Shown here: positions 48,480 through 59,677 of the stretch, one piece after another
Layout of the letters: every line of letters starts with the position of its first letter
Numbering within the stretch: the first letter of the stretch is position 1
From: Pseudocercospora fijiensis CIRAD86
Taxonomy: Eukaryota; Ascomycota; Dothideomycetes; Mycosphaerellales; Mycosphaerellaceae
Assembly (NCBI RefSeq): GCF_000340215.1
Contig: NW_006921537.1
Span: 3,331,685 to 3,395,684 of the forward strand
Direction: 5' to 3'
DNA: 64,000 nt
Translations under genes and position numbers: made by a program
The notes under the pieces: generated by a model
The model's database searches: none
Told to the model about the DNA's origin: nothing
The model's input: the letters and a program-made list of their open reading frames with translations, nothing else

Positions 48480-48617
48480 GAACGCGACGGCGTAGAAAGT
48501 AGTAGTAGTAAAGAACGCGACGGCGTAAAGGGTAGTAGTAGTAGTAAAGAACGTAACGGCGTAGAGAGTAGTAGTAGTAGTAAAGAACGCGACGGCGTAG
48601 AGGGTAGTAGTAGTAAA
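48480..48617 (+). repeat. In-frame tandem repeat in the MULE transposase
   Basis: Four units of 33-36 bp starting gaacgcgacggcgta, each followed by a run of agt codons. They encode an acidic/Ser-rich repeat, ERDGVxxSSSSK, in the transposase frame. Units differ in the number of Ser codons. Confidence 0.85.
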
Positions 48618-51600
48618 GTCGATAATAGCGCGCTTTCTATAATATCTCGTCGTCGCGAAAAGCATATTAAAGTGTCGGTTATCGAAGATAGCTATACTAT
48701 TCTATGCGCGCCTAGCAATCTTAGAGCGCTACGTAAGAAATAGCTAGCTATATTAGATAATCTAGATAATAACGAGAGTAAGAAGGGCTTTATAGTGCCG
48801 GCGGCAGAGTTTAATATAATATAGCTATTTATAGACAACTTCTAGGTATATATAGCGTATCGAGCTAATAAGCTCGGTCGCTTCTATACGCTATATAAGT
48901 ATAGATTTAGCTTTAAGGCGCATTAGCAGAGGCAGAAGCACTATAGTAGACATAAGCGGAAGAAGGAGAAGAAGATAGAAGAGGCCGTAGCGTATCTGCT
49001 TACGATACGTATTAACGAGAACATAGCGCTCGAGAATAAGGACGATCCGGATAGCAATTGCGTAGTAGTTAGCTATACTATCTTCTATAACAATCGGCAG
49101 CTAGTCGACTACTATCCGGGCTGCTGCCTACGAAAAATAGATATATATCGCCTATATAGCGCTCTTTAGAACGCCGTTAGTTAGCAGGTATATACTAGCT
49201 AGCGACTATACTAGGTATAGGACCGAATGCGTAGCAAAGACTGCAAAGTCGCGTACGAGACATTCTAAGCCGCCGGCGGCGATTAGATAACGCGCAACGA
49301 CGTAATTAACTGCGGCCGACAATACCGGAAGGTATTTAAGAATAGTAGACTTAGTAGAAGCTTATTAATATAGTAGCAACAGCAGGTAGAGTATTAGAAG
49401 TAGCTCGAAGAAGGTATGTTTATATTGCTAAGTTAGTATTGTTTACTGCTCGAAGTTCGAAATCGGGAGCTTCCGTATAGCCGAGGCACTATTTTAGCTA
49501 ACTACGGATCTCCGCTTTAGCGGACGAGCCCGCCGGCTTTCCCCGCTCGAATCCCCGACACTTCGAATTCCTAGAATTCTATTGTTTTAATTATACAAAC
49601 AATACACTAATACTGCTAAATAGAAGGCTTCTTTTATACTAAAGTATACGCTAAAAGACAGATTAACGGCGAGGATACTACTGCACTAGTATTTGTATTA
49701 AAACATAGCCTAGGAATTTTGCGTAGTCGTGTTTTAGTATAGATAGACACGACGCATAATTCTAACTATTTAGGCTAGTAGCTCTATACTATTATAGTAC
49801 GCGACAAACACGGCTCTCTACGACAGGTCGCCTTCTTCCTTGTAAAAACGGACGATAGTAATATTATAGCGGCGGCGCTTAAGCAAATATAGTAATAGAC
49901 GACCGATCTAGCTATTCTAAACGACCGTAGATAGATACCTGTCTACTTCCTTACCGACGACTCGGCGGTAGAGCGACGCGCTATTGCACTCGCCTTTCCT
50001 ATAGCGAAGTATATTCTATACTATATATATATTAAACAGACGTTAGACAAGCGATTTAAGAGCGAGAAGTATATAGATACGAAGCGGCACTTATATGCCT
50101 TCGTATTCTTAAGAAGAAGCTATAAAGGTGCTCTCGAGTTACTTAATTTAGTAAGAGCGAGTCTTCTACGCGCTAAGCGTAAAGATAGCACCCTTGTACT
50201 AGAGAGTAACGACGATAACTATTAATTAGACCTCCGCTATTTGTAGGTCGAGCTTAAAGACAATATAGCGCTTATTTGTAAGCACTATCGTTACGCTATT
50301 TCTAGAGCGCCTATAGTCGTCGAACAGATATTAAATACTAACTAGCTCGAAGGCTAGCATTTAGTGCTTAAATACGGCGAGTTTAAGGCTATTATAAAGC
50401 GCGATTACATACTTAAAGGCACGGCAATGCGAGTAATTAAGAAGTTAGCTAAATACGACCTTCGAGCCGATAATAATGCCTTTACGGCGCGTACGAAGGT
50501 CTATCCGCGGATAACCGATAGTAACGAGATAGTATACTTCTTTCTACGACTTCCGTAGAAGCTTTAGTAGGCAATTAGTGCTAAGATTAACTACGCCGAA
50601 GATCCGGAGGTGTATTATAAACAGAAGCCTATATCTAACGACCTAACCTGCGAGTATAAGTTCTATCGTTAAAACGACGTCCTTTATCGCTATATTTAGT
50701 CGGCTTATAAAGCAATAGAATACAGGCTAATTAAGACCTATTATTACGACCGCTAGATAGCTATATTTAACGATAGTAGACTCGACTATTATAATAACCT
50801 CCGCACGCTAATAGCGCCCTTAAATTGCGACTATACGACCGTACCTACTTACCGGCTTTAATTCCGTAAGCTTTACGATAATATGCGATAACTGCTATAT
50901 AAGATTAAAGAGCGACTAATAACTAAAGGTAAGCCGCTCGAGAGCCCTCGTCGCGACTGCGTTATTAACAACTTTATTAGTCTCGTCCGTAATATTAGCG
51001 GCAAGTTAAGATAACGCGCCTTATCGCTATTAGTAGACGACTATAATAATACTACGACTAGCGCTAAGATTAACCTTACCGCGCGCGCGAATCCTACGCT
51101 ATCGCAATTGCTAATACCTCTAGAGATACTATCGTCCTTCTACTGTCCGATTATCTACTAAAACATTACTATAAATGCGACCGTCGTAGACGCAATAGTC
51201 GGCAAGAGTAAGAACAAGCGGAAGGCGTAGGGTAGTAGCAAGAGGAAGAGTAAGAACGCGAGGCAAGAGCCTAAGATTGCGACCGAGAATGCGATAATAT
51301 CTTAGCGAACGCCGCTAGCGCTAGTTAACGCGAATGTCTATATAAATTTGTATAGAAACGCGACTTAAATCGCGCCTAGTATTCTATATAGTATTGCGCT
51401 GCCCTCTAACTAATAGTAGTAGCAGTGCTAGCTCGTACCTCTGCCTATAGGCTTGTTCTACGATAACTACGGTATTATATACTATTAGGGTATCGATAGA
51501 CGCGCCTACTATATAGATCTATTAAGTCTATAGTCTATAATTAATACTTCTATACGTATTTCTACTACAATATAAACAATACCTCGGATTTAGCTATACC

Positions 51601-51907
51601 GCTGTTTTGCTAACAAACTTTAGCTTTATTTTTAGTAATACTATTAGTATCTATCGGTAGAGCGTGCAAGGTAGTTAAAACAGTAGAAACCTTACTAAAT
51701 TAGCTATTAACGCGCTCTTGCTATCGACATTTAGTATGCTAGCGGAAATCGCACTACTACTACTACTACTACTACCCTTACTACTACTAGCGTCGACCCG
51801 GCAATAGCAACGCGCAGCGACGACGAGATTACGTTTTCTATAGTTACGCACACTACGGAGCGGACGACCAGGTCTTACCGACTCCGCCGCGGTAGGAACT
51901 TGCCGGC

Positions 51908-51941
51908 GTGGCGTACTGCTAGCGCTTTAGGTATTATACTG
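51908..51941 (-). repeat. MULE right terminal inverted repeat
   Basis: Exact reverse complement of 40794-40827, followed after six bases by the second CTTTCTGAC. Confidence 0.95.
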
Positions 51942-51956
51942 TTTGCCCTTTCTGAC

Positions 51957-52689
51957 CGTCTCTGTGCCGTCCAACTGACCGTCCCTTCCCATCTTGCTTG
52001 ACGTGTCTGCTCAGCGGGATCGTCTGGTCTCGCCTCGCCTCGCCTCGCCTCCCCACGCCTCTTGGCCTCCCCTTCTTCCCTCCGTGTGGAGTTGCGCTGC
52101 TCGCCCCGCCGATGCTTTCGTGCCTGCGCCTGCTCTCCAGCAACGCCAGAACGTCAGCGGTCAGCTTGCGTGCGTGTGGCGGGCATCCTTGACCTCCTGC
52201 ACTGGTCCGCAACGTTGCCTGTTTCAAGCGTGCCTTATCAATCGTCAGCGCTTGTCGCCGCGCCGCCCTGCACCTACTCCCATCTCCTCTGCACCTTCCC
52301 GAATGCTCTGCACTGGCTCTGCACGCGGCATCTTGACGACGAGACGACGACACGAAACGACACACGACCAGGTACCGTTGCGGAGTACTTCCCTTCGAGT
52401 CTTTCCTTAAGGCCACTTGGTCGAGTATCTACAACGTTGCTTATATCCGGGCCGTTTACCGTTACCCTCCCAGCCTCACCCATCCCCGCCCATTCCCCAC
52501 CACCACAACGACGTTTATACCGCGGCGGAAAGTGCGGTCGGAGGACATACCAGCGCTGAGCGCAGGAACGACCGGGCGACGACCGGGCGACGCAAGTGCG
52601 AAAGAGCCGCCCGAGAGATTGTGTGCGCGCGTCGCACAACTCGAGCGGTAAGCTGGTGACGGCCTTGGATCACCACCGTCGCATAACCA
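51957..52689. other. Upstream region and leader of the zinc-finger gene
   Basis: 733 bp of normal composition between the MULE and the start codon. C/T-rich stretches and a CGCCT pentamer run (about 52030-52050) are present. Overlapping open frames on both strands look like GC-rich noise. The MULE insertion has separated this promoter from whatever lay further upstream. Confidence 0.5.
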
Positions 52690-54903
52690 ATGGCCACATT
52701 CTCCGCCGTCAATACCGGTCTGTCTGCTCCTGAAGGCAGTCAGGCTGTGCGAGCAACCACCCCATCGACCCCCAAACCCGATACAAGCATATCCGAACCA
52801 CCCCAAGACATCCATAATGATGAATCATCACCCAACACTCCCACCAGGCACAGCTTTGCAGGTGTGCCGGGACAACGACCCTTACCACACCATCCTCCCA
52901 CTGCACCAGGCCTTCCGAGCACGCCGCCGCCATCCAGCGAGGTGAAGCGCGATGGCTCAAATCGATCGAAGAAGTCGTCGCAAGGCGAGTCGGAGGATGT
53001 CGAAATGGGGGAGGCCGGGCAAGACGACGAACAAGACGCAGAGGACGATGGCGACTCGGATAACGAGAGTGTCAAGAGCGAGTCGCAACGATCGGGAAAG
53101 AAGAAGAAGAAGGGCCAACGTTTCTTCTGCACCGAGTTCCCGCCGTGTCAACTCAGCTTTACCCGGAGTGAGCACCTGGCTAGACATATTCGGTGAGTCG
53201 AACTGAGGTGAGGGACACGCAAGGATGTGCTGACGAATTGCAGGAAACACACTGGCGAACGACCATTTCAATGTCACTGCTCACGACGCTTCTCACGTCT
53301 AGACAATCTTCGTCAGCATGCGCAAACAGTGCATGTCAACGAAGAGATCCCGGCCGAGTCGCTGGCGGCTACGAGCACGAGATTCCAGAGACAAATCCGC
53401 ACCGACCGAGTACGGCCTCCCAACAACCGCTCTCGCGCATCGACTCTCGGCAGTAATGGCGGCGGTACTCATTCTCGAGGCCATAGCCGCAACCTCTCCA
53501 CTTCCAGCATTGGCTCGACGACGAGCATCGGCGTGCCTGATGACGCACGCAGACGACCGCCCGCACTTGCCATGGCGAACGACCCTGCTGCTCGCGCACG
53601 ACTGTCTTTGGAAACATATGGCGGCAGCCCTCAGCAGCAGTATATGTACTGCAACTCGTCGCCGACCAGATATAGTACACCCACATCGACTGCATACTCC
53701 ACTGGCGGACAGAGCCCCCGCTTCCAGTCCGGTATGGTCTCGCCGGTCCCAACAATATCAAGGTCGTCATTCTACAATGGCTCGAGAGCACCGGGACGTA
53801 GATTGTCCGTGCCATCTGGTGCGAATCCATTCCAACAGCAGCCCTCCACCTATCCTCAACCGTATTTCACCCCGCTGCCTTCCGGACAATCAGCGACTTT
53901 CTCGCAAAGTAGCAGCACATACGGCAGTCCGACCAGCTCGGTCTACTCTCATGGTCGGCGAGAGTCGGAGAGCGAGATGGAGATTCGTAGGCGCACTTGG
54001 CATCCGACCACGAGTTCGCAATATCAGCAGCGACCAGCCACGAGCGGGTTGACGTATCATCAAACTCCTGACGAGCCAAGACCTGCGTTCACCCAACAGC
54101 AGGCGGCCAGTCAGATGACACGACTACCAGGGATCGAAAGCTTCGATCATGCTCCGCCACCAAGCACACGACAGCCGGATGCTATGGTGATCGATTCGTC
54201 GCCAAGACCCACGAGCTCTGGAAGAGAATTGCAGCAGGGTCTGACCAGGCTTGACATTACTGCCGCCAATGCACCAGTCGAAGGACAGTGGCAGGTACAG
54301 CAGGTGCCGCCGCCTCAACAGACGGCCTACTACCATCCTCAGGCACCTCCGCATCAATGTGTTCAACCAAAGCACATGTCAATGCCAGAAGGCCCGGTCA
54401 CTCCTCGAAAGCATAAGCGCAATGCCTGGTACGGTGGACCCATCACACCTCATCAAGGTGGTGTACCTGGAGGTGTGTACATGCCTCACCGCCCTTCACC
54501 TGAAGATTCGGGCAGCAGCGACGGCGTCCCAACACCCTCGACATCGCAAGCGACCGAGTACAACCCTGTTATCGTCAATCCTGGCGTGCCTGCCGAACAC
54601 CAATACCCGCCGGGAACTGCTATCACTTCGGATGAGCAGAAGGTATACTACAACTCCAATCAGAGCAGCCACGTGCAGCATAAGGAGGATCGTATGAGGA
54701 CTGATTCAGGCTATCAGACCTATGTACAAACGTCGCCACAGCAGCAAGCTCAGCCGCCTCAGACCTACGCGCTTCAGAGCGGTCACGATCCACGCTTCAC
54801 TCAAAGCGGCTACAGTCAGCCGCCCAACAACGATATGGCGAAGCTCGAGGCCCTCGTCGCCGTCGCTACCTCTGAAGGCAGTCGAGCGGAACATCGATCG
54901 TAG
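52690..54903 (+). CDS. C2H2 zinc-finger transcription factor (RfeC/Usv1-like finger pair)
   Basis: Predicted nuclear DNA-binding regulator, 720 residues. Exons 52690-53192 and 53244-54903 are joined across a 51-bp intron (GTGAGT, branch GCTGAC, GCAG) that splits the finger linker. After splicing it reads [12 protein letters not shown]. Finger 1 is C-x5-C...H-x3-H ([20 protein letters not shown]), with one extra spacing residue between the cysteines. Finger 2 is [21 protein letters not shown]. The pair resembles that of fungal RfeC and yeast Usv1/Rgm1 regulators, which likely bind a C4T/STRE-type site; that link is from memory of the family. Upstream lie a basic patch (GKKKKKGQ) and an acidic stretch; downstream is a long Gln/Ser/Pro-rich tail. 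Length and layout look complete. Confidence 0.9.
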
Positions 54904-55580
54904 AGTGATCTTGCGAGTTGTCGCGCTCCACATAACCGACCTCGCATCCCACATCCCAACTCTAAACTGCATTCCCACCACCACCTCTTCATTTCCCTAT
55001 GTAACGAAACGAGCACACTCACGAAGTAACGAACATCCATCTCCTTTGGAACACGAAGAAACGCACCGCACACGAACACGTTAACTTTGGTTTTGGGGGG
55101 GACTCAATTTTGCATTATGGTGCGGAGGCTCTTTCTTCTTCTAATTTGCCTCTTTTTTTTCTGAAACGTTTCATGAGAGATACCCAACGGACGGACGGAT
55201 TTGACGGATGGACGGATGGAATGGAACGAAAGGATGATGTATGCACCATGATTTGCGAGGAAAACGCACATTTTTTTTGTTTAGCGCTTTGCTTTGGATT
55301 TGCGTTTTTTTTTTGAATGTAATTGGGAGGAGATGATTTAATTTTTTCTGATGAGATGATACCTTGATTCGTTCGACGTCCTGGTTGAAGGTGCTGGGTG
55401 GTTTGGTGTATGCTGGGCTGTCACTGGTTCTTATGATTTGGCATTTGCCTGTCCGATGATGAAGGGAGGGATCGGAGGAATCTTGAAGATTTTGTGGATG
55501 CGATGTGATGTGATTGAATTGAGCTTTGGCATGCATTACCGTCGTACCTATTCTCCTCTACCTTACGCATCATAACTTTG

Positions 55581-55609
55581 CTCCTCTCCTCTCCTCTCCT
55601 CTCCTCTCC
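55581..55609 (+). repeat. CTCCT pentamer array
   Basis: About six consecutive CTCCT units; a simple microsatellite. Confidence 0.9.
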
Positions 55610-56499
55610 AAGTTCAGTCTCATCACTCCTCCTCCTCCACCTCCGGAAACCTCACCGTCTCCCCAAACTCCCTCAAACCCCCCCCACCCTCAAACTCCCA
55701 ACCCCTCATCCACTAGCCGCAATCCCACAACCCATATCCTGTGCCTGAAGATAGAAGTGCTCAACACATGTCAACTCCTCCGCAAGAAAGCCCAAAAGCT
55801 TCCGCCACCTCTCCTCCCTCTCGTGCACGAAATCGACGTAAGTGCTTCGGTGTTTTGCAGTGGTGGTGAGGGGAGGATCGTCGTTTGCAGACCCGGGCTT
55901 TTGTGTATTCGATGATGAGGTTTGATGCGGAGTCGAAGGGGCGTAGTGGTCGGGGTGGGTTGAATGTGAGGGTGAGATGTTGCGGTGCTCATGGCTTTTC
56001 ACATGCGTGATTGGTGCGGAAATGGGTTAATTGCAAGGGTTTTGAGGGAGGGGAGGCAGACCGCGAAGAGAGTTCTAAGGTGCCATGGTGGAATTCTCTG
56101 AGTTCGCATTGCGTGAGATGGGGTTCGCGGAGGTGGAGAGTTGTGCGTGGGTACTCTGATCTTGCGATGGCTTGTGTAAGATTAGTCAGTCGGGTTGAGG
56201 CTGGGTGGTCGGTGTAGCTGGCCTTGAAGAGCAGGTCGTGGTAATCGACTATGGAGGTTTCGATGCACTGCTCGATGTGGCGGTATCCGAAAGATGGGCG
56301 ACCTTGGAATTCGTCCGCACTCCATTGCGATTTCTGTCTGGATGGAAGTTGCGCTCATCGGCGTGTCCCAGGCTGAGATATGACGTGATGCCGGCTCGCT
56401 TGAGGTTTTGTCAGGCTTGCGACAGAAGACTCACGTCTTCGCCGTCTCGTAGTGATGCGCGAAGCGAGTTTAAATAAAGTCCATCAAAGCTGCGCCACA

Positions 56500-56567
56500 C
56501 TCACATGCAGACTCGAGCTCACATGCAGATTCGACCTCACATGCAGACTCGGACTCACAAGCTTGAG
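56500..56567 (+). repeat. 18-bp tandem repeat, three units and a partial
   Basis: Units ctcacatgcagaytcgrv at 56500, 56518 and 56536, then a degenerate fourth. They lie just past the stop of the DUF885 gene, in its 3' flank. Confidence 0.85.
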
Positions 56568-56593
56568 CACGAACGCACATGAAGTCAATGCAG

Positions 56594-58420
56594 TCACAAG
56601 TCATAGAACTTCCAGCTAGGCTTCTGACGCACTTCAAGCTTTCCGCCCTTCAGAAGCGCTCGCAACAGCTCAATTGGCATATTGTTCTCTTTCATGACAC
56701 GATCATGAAACTGCTTTTCCGTCATCTCGCCGGCGTCTACAATCTCTTTCCTCAAAGCATAGAGCTGCAGCGCTCCAAGCATATAGCCAGCTTGGTACAA
56801 CGCACCGTATTCTCCGTTGAACGACCGCCTGACTTCCCCTTCGGCCGTCGCTCGCTCGTGGCCCACTTTCTCAACCAGGTAGTCAATGCACTGCTGAGGC
56901 GTCCACTTGCCCAGGTGAAAATTCAAGGAGAAAACGATGCGCGCACAGCGATGCATGTGCCAGAACAGCATGCCGAGACGGTTTTCGGGAGTCCCTGGAA
57001 AGCCGCGATCCCAGAGAATCAGCTCCCAGTAAAACGACCATCCTTCGATCCAGAAAGGTGTTTGGAACATATTTCGATGTTGTTTACTGCGGGCCATGTA
57101 GTGGTATTGAAGATGGTGTCCCGGGAGTAGCTCGTGAAACACCGTAGATCTCGAGAACGGCCTGTTGTTCCCTCGCATCACCATGAGCTTGTCCTCGTGC
57201 GACATGGTATCTGTTGGATAGGACACAATGATCGATGTGCCGCCTAGGAAGAATGGATTGACTTTCTGTCGTTCGGGACTCATCATGAAAGTTCTCCAAC
57301 ACTCCTTGGCAATTTCTGGCAGAGTGACCATGTCGTACTTTTCCACATAATCCACAGCTTCTTGGGCCAATTCGTGAACCATGTTCGTCTGTTGACCCGG
57401 CTCAACGTACATGTTCTTGACCTTCTCCTGGGCCTTGCGCCAGTCATCGCCAAATCCCATTTCTTGTGAAGCTTTGATAGCTTCTTTCTCGCACCACTTA
57501 TACTGCTTCTCGCCAATTGCTATAATTTCTTCCGGGGAATATGCGATGAACTCTGTCAACAACTCTGCGTCGATACCCTCCTTGCTGATCGGCTGTCCGA
57601 CGATAGCGTCGTCGTCGCCAGGCTTGATGCCAACCAGGTACTGTCGTATGACAGCAACGAAGGAGACTAGCTTTTGGGAAAAGTCGTGCCAAGGCTTTGA
57701 AGTCCACCACGTGAACAGAGGGTCGTAGCCAGAGTAGAATTCGTACCACTCTGTGAGGCGTTTGCCCAGATCTTCTAGTTGCAGCGCAGCACGATATGCG
57801 CCAAAGCGGTTATCTTCCATCTTGAACTTGCCTTTCTGAATCTCCGTGGAGAGAGCATCGACAGCTTTGATAGCGTCTGATAGTACCTGACCAGCGTATT
57901 TGCCTTCCGTGGGTACGACCTTTTGCCTGCGTTCGCACAAATCAACCAATCCTGGCACCCAGTCTCCGAGCAATGGTTTCAAATCGCTCAGCTGAGTCCA
58001 TTCTGTCCTGAGAGTGCGCAGCTTATTGAAAATCCAAGCATGAATGAGTAGGAAATCCACCTTGGCATCTTGAGTCAAGTCGTCGAATGGAGCGAAATGA
58101 GTGAACAAGGCAGTCGCGTGCTGGGACACGTATTCGCCAAGACGCTGGACTCTCGTGGCGGAAAGGTTGACGTTGTAGAATTTTTCGAGCTGGTGGACAT
58201 CTGCTGCTATCTCAATGATGAAGTCTCGGAGTTCTTGTGCTTTTGTGATTTTGTCAGCTTCTGAGATGTTGGTCTCTTGGGAAGGCCTCGTTTCTTGTGT
58301 GGCAAGCGTGGTCCATGGCTGCCGATTGCCAACAGTAAATGGCTTGCTAGAGACCATGGTAGAAGCGTGGAAGTCTTGGAGAGCAGAGAATGCGGAGCGT
58401 TGTTTGTCAATGCCATACAT
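56594..58420 (-). CDS. DUF885-family putative metallohydrolase
   Basis: 608-residue intronless protein of the DUF885 family (bacterial and fungal proteins thought to be zinc peptidases; substrate unknown). The signature HELLPGHHLQYHY at about residue 435 gives an HExxPGHH metal site. A following WIEGWSFYWE supplies the likely third ligand. Other conserved pieces are FFLGGTSIIVSYP, LGMLFWHMHRCARI and the C-terminal GYMLGALQLYALRKE. No signal peptide or membrane segment is evident, so it is probably cytosolic. The ATG at 58420 is the first in frame; a second at Met-22 (about 58357) is possible. Length matches the family. Confidence 0.9.
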   Translation of the reverse strand: MYGIDKQRSAFSALQDFHASTMVSSKPFTVGNRQPWTTLATQETRPSQETNISEADKITKAQELRDFIIEIAADVHQLEKFYNVNLSATRVQRLGEYVSQHATALFTHFAPFDDLTQDAKVDFLLIHAWIFNKLRTLRTEWTQLSDLKPLLGDWVPGLVDLCERRQKVVPTEGKYAGQVLSDAIKAVDALSTEIQKGKFKMEDNRFGAYRAALQLEDLGKRLTEWYEFYSGYDPLFTWWTSKPWHDFSQKLVSFVAVIRQYLVGIKPGDDDAIVGQPISKEGIDAELLTEFIAYSPEEIIAIGEKQYKWCEKEAIKASQEMGFGDDWRKAQEKVKNMYVEPGQQTNMVHELAQEAVDYVEKYDMVTLPEIAKECWRTFMMSPERQKVNPFFLGGTSIIVSYPTDTMSHEDKLMVMRGNNRPFSRSTVFHELLPGHHLQYHYMARSKQHRNMFQTPFWIEGWSFYWELILWDRGFPGTPENRLGMLFWHMHRCARIVFSLNFHLGKWTPQQCIDYLVEKVGHERATAEGEVRRSFNGEYGALYQAGYMLGALQLYALRKEIVDAGEMTEKQFHDRVMKENNMPIELLRALLKGGKLEVRQKPSWKFYDL

Positions 58421-58649
58421 GTAAGCGAGTGAGGTGGTACGGAGGATCCATTCATGTCACCTTCCCGCATACGGGCTGCAGGGTATGCTTGCAAGATGTG
58501 ACCCCCACGTTGGGATGATGAGAATCATGTGATACATCGATAGGCGAGTTTGCACAGCAAGCATTGTCTACAGTACGGAGGTACAAAGCCAAGACATGGA
58601 TACAACACAGGACCCTCGACGCAAAATATACGGAAGCTACTCCTAGACC

Positions 58650-59160
58650 ATGGACCAGGAGTAGCTAGCACCTTACACCGGCCCAGTCGCCGTGCCAAAG
58701 GACGCTGAGGGCCTTCAAGTTCCAGGAGATGGTGAATCAAATCGTGTATCTGAAGGCCTGGAGTCTGGATTGTGGTCGGAGAAGCAGGCAGGTCATTCGG
58801 CGGCAGTAGCACCGAAGAGAAGAAAGTGGCTCTGGATCGTGCTCGCAGTCGTAGATCTATTGATCGCTCTTGCAGTTGGCCTCGGAGCAGGCTTGCAGGA
58901 AAGAAGACTGGGAATGAAAAGCAGGCTGGAGTAGGTAGGCAGCGCAGCCTGAACACTTCTGAAGGATCGCATAGCAGGTGTGCCATTCACCAGTGCGCCG
59001 GAAGAGGGCGCCTCCTTGATTACTACGCACAATGATGGCGTGAGTGCTTCGTGACCGCAGGTTATGGAGATCGAGCACTAGTTGCAGAACGATAATGCGA
59101 TGAGTTCTATTGCGGTATTCAGAAGTGCACGCCATGCGCGGAGACCTCGTGACTTTCGCG
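58650..59160 (+). pseudogene. Decayed gene for a small single-pass membrane protein
   Basis: An ATG at 58650 is followed at codon 5 by TAG (GAG-TAG-CTA). Past it the frame reads LAPYTGPVAVPKDAEGL, then basic PKRRK and one clear membrane segment, WLWIVLAVVDLLIALAVGL. This layout is common at the N-terminus of fungal membrane-anchored proteins. After a TAG at about 58932 the frame continues with protein-like segments (LKDRIAGVPFTSAPEEGASL) broken by further TGA and TAG codons, until RIP-mutated DNA begins near 59160. The first TAG fits CAG to TAG, a RIP-type change. The short stretch 58692-58934 alone could also be a small intact gene with a non-ATG start. Family not identified. Confidence 0.35.
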
Positions 59161-59480
59161 TACCCTTAGTTTTTCCGTAGACCTACACTCTCCATATAAA
59201 ATAGGAGGCAGTCTAGGGACGGAACGAAAGCCTTTCTTACTACTGCCCACTTAGGTCCTCTAGTAACAGTTAGGGTTAAGAAGGAGGCTAATACGGAAGC
59301 CGTCGCTATACTTAGAGCTTCTAAACGACCGTAGAAGCTTTCCTCGAAGAAGAAGGAGGCCCTTCTCGCTTAGCAATCGACTAACCGAGCTACTAATAAT
59401 ACTAATAAGAGGCGCCGCCGAGAGCCGACTATTAAGCTAAGTAAAGGCTCTAATACTAACGACGAGTTGCTAGTAGATAC
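59161..59480 (+). other. RIP-mutated repeat fragment interrupted by GypA
   Basis: TA-rich, CA/TG-poor DNA. One plus-strand frame reads VTVRVKKEANTEAVAILRAS, then KKKEALLA and NNTNKRRRREPTIKLSKG, with TAG stops. It resembles the basic tail of a transposase, but no family can be named. It is cut at 59480 by the GypA LTR; the continuation is outside the window. Confidence 0.4.
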
Positions 59481-59677
59481 TATAAGAAGGGTATATTAGT
59501 AGGTAGATAGGGTAGTAGTAGGTATAGGTAGTATTCGATAAGGAGCTAGGAGGAGAGGGAGGAAGGCAGGCAAGTTAGCCTATTGCTAAGCGCTAAGCCC
59601 TGCCTAAGGTATTAAGACCCTAGCTTTACTCGAGCCCGGTTATATACTAATTACGTATAACCTCTTTAGTCCTAATA
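59481..59677 (-). repeat. GypA 3' LTR (copy 3)
   Basis: 197 bp from tataagaagggt to agtcctaata, the reverse complement of the copy-2 LTR with one extra base and scattered transitions. Confidence 0.9.

Larger units (their letters stand above)
40788..51947 (+). mobile_element. Mutator-like (MULE) DNA transposon with a Gypsy element nested inside
   Basis: A DNA transposon about 4.0 kb long once the nested GypA is removed. Both ends carry a 34-bp inverted repeat, perfect between 40794-40827 and 51908-51941, preceded by six less similar bases. It is flanked by a 9-bp direct repeat, CTTTCTGAC (40779-40787 and 51948-51956), the duplication size of Mutator elements. The plus-strand transposase frame is riddled with TAG/TAA but readable: LLNLAERDEIIDYLVNN before the insertion, a repetitive acidic stretch after it, and a probable DDE core at about 49740-50160 (RDKHGSLRQVAFFLVKTDDS, PVYFLTDDSAVERRAIALAFP). 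The family call rests on the duplication size plus this core. The insertion site of GypA falls inside the frame. The outer 120 bp on the left still contain CA and TG, while the interior is RIP-mutated. Confidence 0.8.
54904..56593. other. Intergenic region between convergent genes
   Basis: 1.7 kb holding both 3' ends. It contains T-rich runs, a CTCCT array and an 18-bp tandem repeat. No gene is supported; the frames at 55526-56477 are low complexity or featureless. Confidence 0.6.

Noticed and set aside
48435..48665. Minus-strand ORF of Thr/Phe/Ala repeats
   Set aside because: Shadow of the plus-strand tandem repeat that encodes Ser-rich units in the transposase frame.
49470..49565. tRNA-like stretch with a TAGCCGAGG A-box-like and a GCTCGAATCC B-box-like sequence
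   Set aside because: The bases around the B-box-like loop cannot form a T stem and no acceptor stem pairs; more likely small hairpins within the MULE.
40779..51956. Starship-type giant element
   Set aside because: No DUF3435 tyrosine recombinase is visible; the inverted repeats plus 9-bp duplication fit a MULE.
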